A DNA stretch of 64,000 bases from Rhynchosporium graminicola (taxonomy: Eukaryota; Ascomycota; Leotiomycetes; Helotiales; Ploettnerulaceae). The translations under genes were made by a program, and so were the position numbers. Within the stretch, counting starts at the first letter, position 1. Each line of letters starts with the position of its first letter. The notes under the pieces are model-generated. The model saw nothing but the letters and a program-made list of their open reading frames with translations. It was not told the origin of the DNA and searched no databases. The stretch lies in contig FJUW01000035.1 of assembly GCA_900074885.1 (NCBI GenBank), positions 248,001-312,000 of the forward strand, written 5' to 3'. Of the stretch, positions 52,630 through 64,000 are shown piece by piece.

Positions 52630-54206
52630 AGAGCTAGGTGCGGGATGGGGTATATAGACGTCTTCTGCAGCTCTTTCGGAAATGCCCAAGGCTTGCGGAT
52701 GCCACGCGGCTGTCATCCAGGTCAGGTCGGCTCAGATCAGGCTGGAGTTGTCACAATGGTTTTCTTGTGCTGCTGCTGTTTGATGATGAGTGAAGAGGAG
52801 ATCAGAACTTCTGAGGTAAGCCCGGTCGTAGTAAGCCGAAGCGTGACTCCAATCATGAACAACCAAAAGACTGATAGAATATGCTATCGATTTCTCAGCT
52901 GAACTCGGCGTTGTCTTTCTTCATTGATGGGTGCGCGCGGTTCGTTGCCATTCGGCGGTCGGCGGTCGGCGAATAGGGTAGAGTCGATGAATGCTGCAGC
53001 TGCTACTGTATTCCAGGCCACTTGCACCTGGACCTGGACCTGGACCTGCTGGACCTTACCCTGGACCGCCCACGCCACACCTACCTACCTACCTACCTAC
53101 CTACCTACCTACCTACTTACTGTATTGGGGGAAGGAAAGCTTCAAGGGTCCCGGACCTGGACCCGGACCCGGAGCTCTGAGTGGCTAGAGTTTATAAAGT
53201 AAGTAGGTACCTTATTGTATGAAGTTATGATGTACGAAAGGTACACTTTTAGGGGGAGGAACAGTACCTACTCACCGAGGTACAGTATTACTTATACATA
53301 GGGTAGATTCATCTCTGTCTTGGAAAGAATTCAACTCCAATCCGATCTCATCTATTCCAATCAACATTTGCCCCTTTACGTGTTTATACTCTTCTTCGGC
53401 TTCCTGTCATTATTTTTCATCTATCTGTTGACGTGTCTGCCCGCCCCAGTATTAACGCTGTTGTATGTATGGTCTGTGCCCGTTATCAAATACGATTGAT
53501 ACTGTAGAACATACAGTACAGTACAGTACAGTACAGTACCTAGGTATAGTCCCATATCGGTACTGCAGCCCTGTTGGGTGAAGGTTTCAAGTCTCCTTTA
53601 CGACTCAAAAATTGGTCACGCACCACTTGTGAATATCGGAGGATCTCTGAAATTGCCTTTTGAGCCAGCCCAGCCCTTGCTTTCAGCTCGTCCAGTCCAG
53701 TCTAGCCTGGGTACATTGGTACGTTGGTACATTCAATCATTGTAACACTTTGTTTTTATAGCGATCCCCGTTGCATTTGCAATCTTGGGTAAGAGCGACG
53801 CGACCCCTTACCAACAGAACCAGAACTACCTACTTACTGCCCTTCACCTTTGACTCTCTGCACGTCGCAGACTTTCGAAAAACCTATGCTAACCGACACA
53901 TCCCGGCAGCATCTTCCTGGCGACACAGGCTGTCCGATCAAGCTTCTCGAATACCCCAAGACCCTCACGACTACCAACGTTGAGGAGGCATCATGCAAAC
54001 ATCCAGGATCTGAGACATTGGATATCTCTTTATCATTCCGTCCGCGGCCAGGCAAGGCAAGGCAAGGCAAGGCGCATCACAGCTGGTAGCAGGCAGGACA
54101 AGCCCAGCAAGGATCGAGATATCGTAACTTTCGAAGCGGGAAAGAGGCAGGCAGAGGGGTAGTTCGCCGATTGAAGCCTTTTATCGACCCTTGCCTCGTC
54201 CTAATC
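52630..54206. other. Long upstream region of the formin gene with tandem repeats
   Basis: 1.6 kb. Repeats: CCTGGA at 53029-53050, CTAC at 53079-53118, GTACA at 53514-53538, GGCAA at 54049-54072. The part after ~53750 is likely 5' leader. Short frames here have no protein character. An in-frame ATG at 54171 would extend the formin by 12 residues. Confidence 0.5.
53079..53118. repeat. CTAC tetranucleotide microsatellite
   Basis: About nine to ten CTAC units. Confidence 0.9.
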
Positions 54207-57200
54207 ATGTCATCCGCTGACAGCAAGTCCCGGCAGTCCTCGGGCGGTAAATCATTCTTCTCCAGAAGTAGCAAGAAGGACAGGAGGCATGCCAGTGATG
54301 AGGGAAGCTTGGGCGCAGAGTTGGTGAAGACAAGCACGACAGGTTCCAGATCATCGCGACACGCCAGAGATTCATCCGTTGCGTCTATAGAGAGGCCCAA
54401 TTCGCCTGGTGCGGATTTGAGAGGTTTGAATCAGATGGCAGGTGTCATAACTTCCATTCCTTACGAAAGCGTTATGGCAGACGGGAAATCACCCATACCA
54501 GTGGACTATTTACCAAGAAGTGACCAGCTGCCAGTGGGGAGGGAACCTTTACCACATCATCTTAATAAGAAAGGCGTTGACTACCACCAATACCCAGCTT
54601 TCGATCCTGCTACCACTTCACATGGTAGTTCGCATCCCTCTGGGCCCCGGCCACCTCCACTCACAGGCAATATCACAATGGCATCGACTGGAGATCGGAG
54701 GACGCAGTTACAGCAGTGGGGGCCTGGAAGGGCTAGTAATGCAAGCACTTTGAATGGAACACACAATTCGAGATACGATTCTTACTCCACGGCGCCAACG
54801 TCAGCGTACGCAAGGACTTCATTCGATCATTCCAGCCTGGATTCAAGTACGGATCGATCCAGTGTTTTCTCTTCCGGGAGCTCTTCCAGAACAGCTTTAC
54901 CAGCTTCACAATCGACGAGTTCTTTCAATAGCAACCTGTCACCATCTCATCCGTCGAGCCGGGAATCACACCGCATTACAAAATTCCCAAATCACCACAT
55001 GTCTGGATCTCCTTCGGGGTCGTTTGGAGGAGAAGGCTCCGGTATCAACAAGCCGACAGATGACAGGGTAATAGAGGAGCAATTTCTGGCTTTGATGCAG
55101 AAGCGTGGATGGCATAATCTACCAGACCAAGCGAGGCGACAAATGATGGCATATCCTGCTGCAAAGAAATGGACACTGGTACACCAAGATCGATTGACAG
55201 AATTGCAGGGGGAGCAGAAAAGGCGAACCAATGCCAGGAATACAGGGCAATATGGTCGAGAAATGGAAATGCTTGCCAATGCGGAGGAGGAGGGCACGCC
55301 AGAATGGTTCGTACGGAAGGTGATGGATAATAGCATCTCCGCGAAGCAGTTACAAAGTTTGGCGGTCAGCTTGCGTACACAGCCAATTGGATGGGTAAAG
55401 ACGTTTGTAGAGTGCCAGGGTCAGGTTGCTCTCACGAATGTGCTGGGGAAAATCAATAGGAGGCAAGCCCAAGGACCAGCTCCAGCAGATGGATCAACCA
55501 GCGACAGGGACCTGGATCGCGAGTATGATATCGTCAAGTGTCTAAAGGCTCTAATGAACAACAAATTCGGAGCCGACGACGCTTTACATCACCAGCAAGT
55601 CATTGTTGCATTGGCAACATCACTTATTTCGCCTCGCTTAACAACAAGGAAACTGGTTAGTGAAGTGTTGACTTTCTTGTGTCACTGGGCCGATGGCCAA
55701 GGCCATTTTAAAGTCATCCAGGCTATGGATCATGTCAAGAACCAGCAAGGAGAGAATGGCCGATTCGATGCCTGGATGCGAGTGGTAGAAGTCACAGTTG
55801 ATGGCCGAGGGAAGATGGGCAGTTTGGTAGGAGCCAGTGAGGAAGTCAGAAGTGGTGGTATTGGAATGGAGAACCTCTTGATGGAATATGCAGTTGCAAC
55901 ACTGTTCCTCATCAACATGGTTGTGGATGCACCTGAGAGAGACTTGCAACTCCGTGTCCATATCCGCGCTCAATTTACAGCATGCGGTATCAAGCGAATC
56001 CTGACCAAAATGGAGGGATTCCAATACGACGTGATTGACAAGCAAATCGAGCGATTCCGAACGAACGAGGCCATTGACTATGAAGATCTTCTGGAGCGTG
56101 AGAACAGTAGCATCAAGGATAATGTAGAGGGCGAGGTCAAAGATCTTAGCGACCCAACTCAAATCGTCGATGCCATTATGCAGAAAGTTCAGGGAAGCAG
56201 AACTCAGGACTACTTCGTTTCTGCTCTGCAACATTTGCTTCTCATTCGAGACAATGATGGGGAAGAAAGATTACGGATGTTCCAGTTGGTCGACTCTATG
56301 CTCAGTTATGTTGCTATGGACAGGAGGTTACCCGACATGGATCTCAAGCAGAGTCTTAACTTCACCGTTCAAAGTTTGCTTGATAAGTTGCACACTGATT
56401 CAGAAGCTCGACAAGCTCTCGATGAGGCTTTGGAATCTCGCCAAATAGCCGACTCGGCTATGGCCGAGCGGGATGAGATGAAATCCCAAATCGAACTTGG
56501 AGCAGACGGGATGGTCGCCAAGCTACAAAAGCAGCTAGAAGAGCAAGCTCAAATAATCGAGATCCAGAGGCGGCAAATCGAAGGACTGAAAAGCGACTTG
56601 GAGAGCGTTCAAGGACTACGGGCGAAAGAAGCACAGAGGAATGAGCTCGAGACGAGAGAACTTTATCTCATGCTGCGTGATGCTCAGGACATCGCTGCAT
56701 CGAATGCGGCCAAGGGTGTTGGTGGAGCTGCCTTGGGAGAGAGTGATCCCTCCCAAATGAAGGGCATACTTGATCGTGAGAAGCTTATGGATCGACTTGA
56801 GATGCAAATTGAGCGTCAAAAGACTCAATACAAACTCGAGGGTCGCGTCTGGGGTGATGCTGCAGGACCATCTGATCGACTCCGTGCACTTCGTGAAGAG
56901 ATGGATGGCGACAGTCGTGCAGGCGCTGGCGCAACTCCGCCTCGAGACTTCACTAACAGCATGCTCGGAAGTGTGTCTCGTCAAACAAGGATACCTCGTA
57001 AACCTGTCAACTCCCAAGGACAAGATATGCTTTTCGAGGACGATGATGATATTGCGGATGACGGGGAGGAGGGTATTGTCTTTGAGAAACCTCGTGTGGT
57101 TGAGATGAGGAGGCCAAAAAAGGCACCTGGATACTTGGAAGAGATGAACTCGAAGGTCAAGCGCTACGATGCAAGTGATGACGAGGATGGTGATGGAGTG

Positions 57201-59489
57201 ACTACAGGACCTTCCCATCCTAGTCTCGAGTCCGACTCGCCGAGAACACCCAGTGACGAAACGTTACCGAAGACTGAGGGATTCGATGGGCCACCACCAC
57301 CACCTCCTCCGCCTCCTCCTATGCCAGGTCTGACTCCTGGATTCAACGGGCCTCCCCCTCCTCCGCCGCCTCCTCCCCCACCCCCTGGATCTATGGGTGG
57401 ACCGCCACCTCCTCCACCGCCTCCCCCACCTCCTATGCTGGGCGGAATGATGCCCCCACCACCGCCGCCAATGCCCGGCAAGAAGTCTGGTGGATTCTTG
57501 AATCAATCGTCTTACAATTCTGCACCCACACTTGGGTTGCCTGTTGCAAGACCAAAGAAGAAGCTCAAGGCTCTTCATTGGGAGAAGGTTGACACTACTA
57601 TGACCACGCATTGGGCTTCACACGCACCGACCGCTGCTGAAAAGGAAGAGAAGTATGCCGAGCTTTCGAGAAAGGGTGTCCTTGATGAGGTAGAGAAGCT
57701 CTTCTTGGCCAAGGAGATCAAACAAATCGGCATGGGTGCCAGTAAGAAAACGGATAAGAAGCAGATCATTTCTAGTGATCTTATGAGGACGTTTCGTAAG
57801 TACTGGATATTTGTTACCAAATCTGGATGCTAATTGTGGACAGAAATCTCTCTTGCCAAGTTCTCCAGCTACTCGGTCGAGAGAATAGTTCAGATGGTCA
57901 TTCACTGCGACAAAGAAGTCTTAGACAATGCTGTTGTCATGGACTTTTTACAGAAAGAAGACATGTGCAATGTGCCTGAAAACACTGCCAAATTGATGGC
58001 ACCATACAGTAAAGACTGGACCGGACCCGATGCTAACAAGGACAATCGCGAAATGGATCCAACCGAGCTCACAAGAGAAGATCAAATATACCTCCAAACA
58101 GCATACGAGCTCCACCATTACTGGAAGTCACGGATGCGTGCTCTCGCTCTGACTCGCACTTTCGAAGCAGAATACGACGAAGTCTCGGCCAAGCTCAAAC
58201 AAGTTGTAGCCGTGTCGGAATCTCTTCGCGACTCTGTATCTTTGATGAACGTTCTTGGACTCATTCTCGATATTGGTAATTACATGAACGACTCGAATAA
58301 GCAAGCGAGTGGTTTCAAACTGAGCTCTCTTGCACGACTGGGTATGGTAAAGGATGACAAGAACGAGTCTACTTTTGCCGATCTCGTTGAACGTATCGTC
58401 CGAACTCAGTATCCTGAGTGGGAGGGATTCACTGATGATATTGGAGGCGTCGTCACTTCACAGAAATTGAACGTCGAGCAGCTTCAACAAGATGCAAGAC
58501 GTTACGTTGACAACATCAAGAACGTCCAAATGTCACTCGACTCGGGTAATCTAAGCGACCCTAAGAAATTCCATCCTCAAGATCGCGTCAGTCAAATCGT
58601 CCAACGGTCAATGAAGGATGCTAGACGCAAGGCCGAGCAGATGCAACTCTATTTAGAAGATATGATCCGGACATACGACGACATCATGGTCTTCTACGGT
58701 GAAGACCCAGCAGACGAGAACGCCCGCCGTGATTTCTTCTCAAAACTCGCTATTTTTGTTACTGAGTGGAAAAAGTCGAGAGAGAAGAACGTCGTTCTCG
58801 AAGCTACACGTAAGCGAAACGAAGCTTCAATGAAGCGCAAACACGCTCAACTCAAAATCACTGGACCAGCAGATGGAAGCGCACCGCCATCGCCTGTCTC
58901 TACCGGAGCTATGGACTCATTGTTAGAGAAACTCCGTGCTGCAGCCCCACAAGCCCGAGATCAACGCGATCGTAGGAGAAGAGCACGACTGCAAAATCGA
59001 TACCAAGTCCGCGTCGCTTCAGGCCAACATATCCCTGATCCAGATGAGATCCCAGAGATTGAAGATGCGCTCAAGAGTCCCGAATCTGTGAGCACAGAGG
59101 GTCTGATGAGTCCTGAAATTGGGGGTGTGCCGAAAGAAGGTTCGGAGGATGATGTTGCGGAACGAGCGGCATTGCTGTTGCAGGGTATGAGAGGGACGGA
59201 CGGAGCGAACGATGCAGAGGAGACGGAGAGGAGGGATAGTGTGAGGAGAGCCAGGAGGAGGGACAACGCGGAGGAGGAGAGGAAGGCGAGGAGGAAGAGG
59301 AGGGAGAAAGCTAGCAGCTTCAGTGAAGCTGCTGAGGGGGATGCATTGCCTGAAGAGGAAGATACGCCGCAGACCGTGGAAGCGATTGAGGAAGATGAAG
59401 GAAAGGAGAAAGTACCAACGCCTACGACGGTCGTGAGACCGCCTAGTCCGGAGGGCTCGAGGACGAAACCTATAGAACTTGATGAGTGA
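54207..59489 (+). CDS. sepA: Formin (SepA/Bni1 type)
   Basis: Two exons, 54207-57795 and 57844-59489, intron 57796-57843 (48 nt); 1744 residues. Order of domains: disordered Ser-rich N-terminus; GTPase-binding/FH3 armadillo region (~280-700); coiled coil (~760-830); FH1 with three polyproline blocks (about 1029-1095); FH2 from KKKLKALHWEKVD (~1117) through GLILDIGNYMNDSNKQASGF to ~1540; a diverse-autoregulatory motif MDSLLEKLRAAAPQA followed by RDQRDRRRRARLQ near 1553; and a long acidic tail. The intron rejoins LMRTFQISLAKFSSYS. The protein nucleates unbranched actin for septation and hyphal tip growth, held inactive by DAD binding to FH3 until Rho GTPase acts. The start MSSADSKSRQSSGGKSFF is preferred over the ATG 36 bases upstream. 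Complete by length compared with relatives. Confidence 0.96.
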
Positions 59490-62241
59490 AAGAGGTGAAG
59501 GTTTGAAAGATAGAGATTTTTAATGTCTAGTTTTCGCATTCTGCGAGTGAGTAGGAGAAGGCTTGTGAGGAATCCTCTTTGCTACACCTCACTGCTTCTT
59601 CTTTGGGGGGTTTGCGCTCTTATACACACGCTTCTGCGCACGTCTTTTGTATCTAGGATTCTCTCATTGAGGATGAAGCTGTGTCCTATGTCCTATAGAG
59701 TCTGGCCTCGGACAAGGAAGGCGGGGACTGTAGTATATGGTGTGGCGTTTGTCGAAGCGCTAGAAATTTTCAGGAAGGGACGAGTTAAGATATTTTTGTT
59801 GAAGTAAGGAGCGGTGCGGTGCCTTTTGGTGCATAGCGTGCGACGACTCTTGACTTGAAGAAGTGAGGAGATGAGGAGACGAGGAGACAAGGGGAGAGGA
59901 CAGGTGGAAAGCGGCTGGAGGTACATACCATAACATTCGCGAAATGAGATGATGTTGGAACTTGTTCCTTTTTGTTGCATATTGCTGCGCTGCGCTTCGA
60001 TGTGATATGATTTGATACATGTAAATGTTGTCACAATGCGAGTTTGTGAATGAATGAATGATGAATAGAGGATGGATGAGATGAGCTTTAAGAAGGTTTC
60101 CCTAGTCTGGTCTGGTCTGGTCTGGTGTGTGGTATAGTGTAGAATCAGGTAAATCAAGACGAGGATGGAGAGGGGGGAATTGAATGATTCGATGATGGAT
60201 TTGGATATTTGAGTGAGCTGTGTTACGCGTCTTTACTTTGCTTGGGTGTTGACCGTGGTGTGTTGCTAGAACTATAGTATCTTGACTTGCAGTTGAGGAG
60301 GACTGGCTGTGGAGTTTCACGGGATGGAAGAGAGAGAGGTGGGGGCTCTGGGAAAAGATATTGACTGGGACTCTGAAGGATCTGTAACTACCTAGTAGTA
60401 GTATCATCAACTACTACAGTACCAATTTCCCGCTCGTGCACCCGGAGAAGATCACGACTTGATCTTGTCCATTCCATATGCCGGTAGGATACACGTCGAT
60501 GGTGATATTCCGACTGTCAGGGCTTGCTTAATATTGAGAGCTGACTAGAACAGCCAAGATAGATGTTGTAATTGGAAGAGAGAGGGCCTGGGATTTACAC
60601 ATCATTGGCTGAGAGGCAAGTCAATGTATCTTTGAAGGAGGTTAATGATGGCTCAGAGAGCGCTTTGTATCTATTGTTAGGAGGCACCCGGTGTGACTTT
60701 ACGCAGGAACCTACCTCATATCATGCTGGACAGAAGATTATTTCCGAAGCAGAGACTCGAATTGTCGAATGATAAAGTTGCCGTGACGGCTGGCTTTCTG
60801 ATGATATGCTGATACTATTCTATTTCTTAAGGATATGAACCCATGGACAATGAGTTTATAGGAAATATTCCGGCGAAATGTGATCTTGGAAATCGAGACT
60901 CGAATATGCTCAGCTTGAGGAGCTGGGTAAGAGGTAAGAAAGGGCCTAATGGTAGCACGATTAGATGAGTTTGGGCATATAGCAAGACTGAACCCGGCGT
61001 AAGAAGTCCAGCTAATTCGGAATGTCAGAAGATTCGGGTTTGTAGTACACGTCTATTTGGGGCAAAGAAGGCTGTGTTTTCTTGACAGACCTGTCGTGCT
61101 AAAATATCGTGTAAACGAGGTAAATCCCCCTCCTCTCCTATATTGCGTTTTATCTAGATGCTTTGCAGGCTCGGGCGTCACTTGAGTTTATTTTTCTCAG
61201 AAGGAATTTTAGTAGAGTTAGCGCTAATCTACTTTGAGCATTATCAATTGAGCTGTTCTCCTTGTTCATTTTGTGTGTTTGTTCACAGTCTGATCAAGCG
61301 AACCGAGCTTGAGAAAAAAAAGCAAATGGTATTCTAGATGAGTTCGACCTGGTGAGCATCAAGTTGTGTGAAGCACAGTGGCCTGGTCGGGGAAATTCTG
61401 CTAGATTGATAGGGCACATTTTTATCTTTATGTTTTCTTTCGTGGCGAATTTCAAGAAAGTTGATTGAAGGACAAATCACTATCCTTTAAGGAGCACTGA
61501 AGTCTGGAAGTCTCCTTGCTTGCGCAGTATATGCAACGGTATTTCCTTACTTTTAATGCACTCTATCATTGTTGGCAGGCTGTATAATGCTAAAGAAAGA
61601 AAAGCTGCGAGAAACATCTCAGCTACGCAGAACCTTCTATCGAAGTTGGTGTTCTACATTCCAGCAATTTTGTATGCCAAATTTTCGTTCTAGAAATGAT
61701 GTTGACTTGCTCAAATCCATATGTGCCATCTCTGGCGCTCTCACCGTTCACCTAATATTCTAATTTGATTAGGGAATATTACTTTAATGCCGTTACTTTC
61801 TCCAGAAAGTAGTAGATATTCACCACTAGAGGGAGAACAGCGGAAGACTGTTCACCAATTCGAGTAAGCCCTCAGGCCGTGAAGTACAAGAAACAAATAC
61901 TCTACAGTTCTCCGGCCTAATAATTCTTTTCTAAACCCACGGGAAAATACCTGCGGCCCAACAACGACCTCGCAGCTTTGCTTGCATAATTTCAGAGCAG
62001 GACTGCTAAAAACTTGCTGGGCTCTGTGTACTTACGAATAGAAATTAGTAAGTCTTCTTTTTATTCTTATCTATTTTCATGTAGCTGTGAAGGTGAGTAC
62101 ATTGAGCTATTGCTTTTGGACTCTGAGAGGAGAACGGGCAAACTTTGGTGGCATAGTTGTTTTCAACTGACTCGACGAGTAGAAGTTCTTTATTACCATC
62201 ATTTCAAAGTTATTCGACACGCCTTGTGATTGATCAGCATC
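59490..62241. other. Intergenic, no supported gene
   Basis: 3' flank of the formin, then 2.7 kb of spacer. A GAGGAGAC-type repeat is at 59861-59887 and CTGGT repeats at 60104-60123. Short frames are not coherent. The last ~250 bases are upstream of the next gene. Confidence 0.45.
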
Positions 62242-63929
62242 ATGGCCATATTGAAGGACGGCAAGGATACGTTCGAAGTTCGTATCAAAATATGCGACGA
62301 TGGTACATATTTTGACGAGTATGAGGACACGAAGATCCCAAGGAGTTGCGATAAAAGAAGGCAGTGTAGCCGATACATCGTTGGAGAACAAGATGTCCAA
62401 TACACCATCAAAATCAAACTTAACGAGGGGTTTGACTTTGTGGCGAATTTTCTGCTGTCTAGGGACAACTTTCGTTCCCGGACACAACGAGTGCATATCC
62501 TACGGTGACATATCTAAGCCATTGCCCATTGAAGGCTTGACAGCTTGTGAAAGTGACTCATCTGATGATGTTGATGAAGAGGTTACAAATTACATCATAG
62601 AGCTCGATGGGACAAGCATCACTGTAGAAGGCCGCACTATTCTGGGCTCAAAATTTACTTTCCGAGGTCTCACCATTGGTCAGGCTAGACGTCCCATCTC
62701 AAGAAATTTGCACTGACAATTTGACTCAGATGAAAAGCTAGCAAAAGAGACCAATATTATGGGGGTCAGCGTGGCGGATGTTGGATTCTTCACGGTTACT
62801 TTAGCCAGGGTCAGATACAAACAAAGAGTTCTTTCTAATGCAGAATATCAAGAAGCCGATGCAGCCGCCTCTAGCCCAGAATTACTGAAGTTAGAGCATC
62901 AATATACTTGGGATGCTAGCAAGGTGGATGAACATAATTGCAAGAAAGACAGTCTTGAATTCGTTTTCAGGCATGTTAACCTACTGTGTCATGCTACCTG
63001 TAAACTAACCTTCCAGCTTTACTGGTGGTACCGTTCAAGCCTCAGAGCCTGCGGAACTTACCGTCGAAGATTGTTGTGCTTCAGACCATGAGCACAAATT
63101 CCGATGCTATTATCGAAGTGCAGGTACGTCAGCTTGCTGTGAATTTCGACCAAACTGACTTTCTTCAGGTTTTCTGGAACGCCAAAAGTTTCTCAGATAT
63201 GCGGCACCTTTGCATTGCTTTCGATGGGAGCACCTTCTCGAATACCAGCGTAAAGCCGCCTTTCGCCAACTCCAGGATATCAACAAAGAGCACGTCCATC
63301 GTGCCCGAGAAGCTAAGGCTGGTATCATTCTTCCGAGACCAGATCAGCATGGCAAAGACAACACATTCCTTCCAGATTGGCGAAATTGATCCAAAATGTA
63401 TGCTAAGGAGATACGGAGAGCATTTAAAGCTCTGAAGGTATGTACGATGCAGATTTCGTCATCTGAACCATACTAATTCTGGGTTCAGAAAGCCAACGCG
63501 TCCTGGGTAAATGGAGAAGACCCAGGTAACCCTAAAGCCAAACCAGAGCTAGTCATACTTGACAACTCCGACGAAGAAGAAAAAATGCCAGACTTGAAGC
63601 GAGAGCGTTCGGATATACAGGTCGTGGAAGATGTCGTCGAGGTCGCGGAGCCAATTGGAGTCGAAGTGAAGAAAGAAGTCGCTCATGGAACCATCAGCAA
63701 TGATACTCCATCAGCCAAGAGGCCCAAAATCGGTGATGGAACTGAGAACAATTGGAACGAAGTCATCAGTTGGTCGGAAGATGAGCAGCTGGAGCGAGAT
63801 AAAGAAGAGGCGAAACAGCTAGCTGAGGATATTGAGTACGAGGAGCGAATAGCGAAAATGAAGCGCCAGCAGCGAGACTTGAAGGACAAGATTGCAGCTA
63901 GCGAAAAGAAAAAGAGCGGCAAGGAGTAG
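62242..63929 (+). pseudogene. Six-exon gene of an uncharacterised fungal family, one internal TGA
   Basis: Exons 62242-62504, 62554-62678, 62730-62970, 63017-63123, 63169-63437, 63489-63929 (1446 nt, 482 codons). Every junction is in phase. The start MAILKDGKDTFEVRIKICDD and the strands SRYIVGEQDVQYTIKIKL, MGVSVADVGFFTVTLARVRY resemble a fungal beta-sandwich family (DUF7918-like, from memory). The tail is charged, with KRERSDIQVV, an SAKRPKIGD segment and a coiled-coil end. A TGA at 63387-63389 interrupts exon 5 between LPDWRN and SKMYAKEIRRAFKALK, while coding character and splicing continue after it. Intron 3 (62971-63016) begins GC. So it is a gene with a single nonsense codon, possibly a young pseudogene, a truncated functional gene, or a sequence error. 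Function unknown. Confidence 0.55.
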
Positions 63930-64000
63930 TGAGCATTCTATTACGAGATTTTCGGGAGTGTGTCGGGCTACTCCGGGGGAATCTCCATTTCAGGTTTAGA

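Noticed and set aside
57164..57481. Long minus-strand glycine-rich frame
   Set aside because: It is the antisense of the polyproline FH1 region of the formin.
58961..59539. Minus-strand 192-codon Ser/Leu-rich frame
   Set aside because: Antisense of the acidic/basic tail of the formin.

Overview
The window is nuclear DNA of a filamentous ascomycete (Pezizomycotina). Evidence: multi-exon genes with 45-60 nt introns (GT/AG, occasionally GC/AG, with CTAAC/CTGAC-like branch sites), fungal-specific families (Gti1/Pac2 WOPR regulator, Mis6/CENP-I, formin with fungal layout), AT-rich blocks that look like RIP-decayed transposon DNA, and microsatellite-rich intergenic DNA. A leotiomycete is my guess from overall protein character, but I cannot prove it without a search. 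Splice models below were built by eye from splice consensus, reading phase and family knowledge. In all but one case (the amine oxidase) the summed exons are divisible by three.

Layout. 0-3.9 kb: two broken coding remnants, a small secreted cysteine-rich protein gene, then AT-rich DNA with a foldback element. 3.9-6.4 kb: isa2-like Fe-S assembly gene and a short-chain dehydrogenase. 6.4-8.4 kb: decayed transposon DNA. 8.4-23.7 kb: a dense housekeeping block with Mis6/CENP-I, a serine palmitoyltransferase small-subunit-like protein divergent from a GGQ mitochondrial release-factor-like protein, a CorA/Mnr2 magnesium transporter, Spc1 (signal peptidase), Rbx1/Hrt1 (cullin ligase RING), an Edc1/PNRC-like proline-rich protein and Mto1 (mitochondrial tRNA modification). 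23.7-30.5 kb: gene-poor, with a frameshifted protein-kinase-like pseudogene, a 403 bp MITE-like element and small fragments. 30.5-35.2 kb: cardiolipin synthase and the Gti1/Wor1/Ryp1-type WOPR regulator. 35.2-41.2 kb: about 6 kb of microsatellite-rich DNA upstream of the WOPR gene. 41.2-54 kb: a tiny two-exon CxxC protein, Tdp1 (10 exons), an FAD amine oxidase with an apparent one-base deletion, a RING-like protein and a one-pass membrane protein. 54-59.5 kb: a complete SepA/Bni1-type formin. 62.2-63.9 kb: a six-exon gene with one internal TGA.

The genes are mostly independent housekeeping genes and not a cluster. Loose functional groupings are mitochondrial maintenance (isa2, release factor, mto1, crd1, possibly a mitochondrial form of tdp1) and cell growth or morphogenesis (formin, WOPR regulator). 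I found no convincing CRISPR, tRNA, rRNA or biosynthetic gene cluster, and no clear new multi-gene system. The most informative oddities are three inferred GC-AG introns, a 12-nt microexon in spc1, in-frame introns that stay hidden in ORF scans, single-base lesions in two otherwise intact genes, and the two TIR elements.
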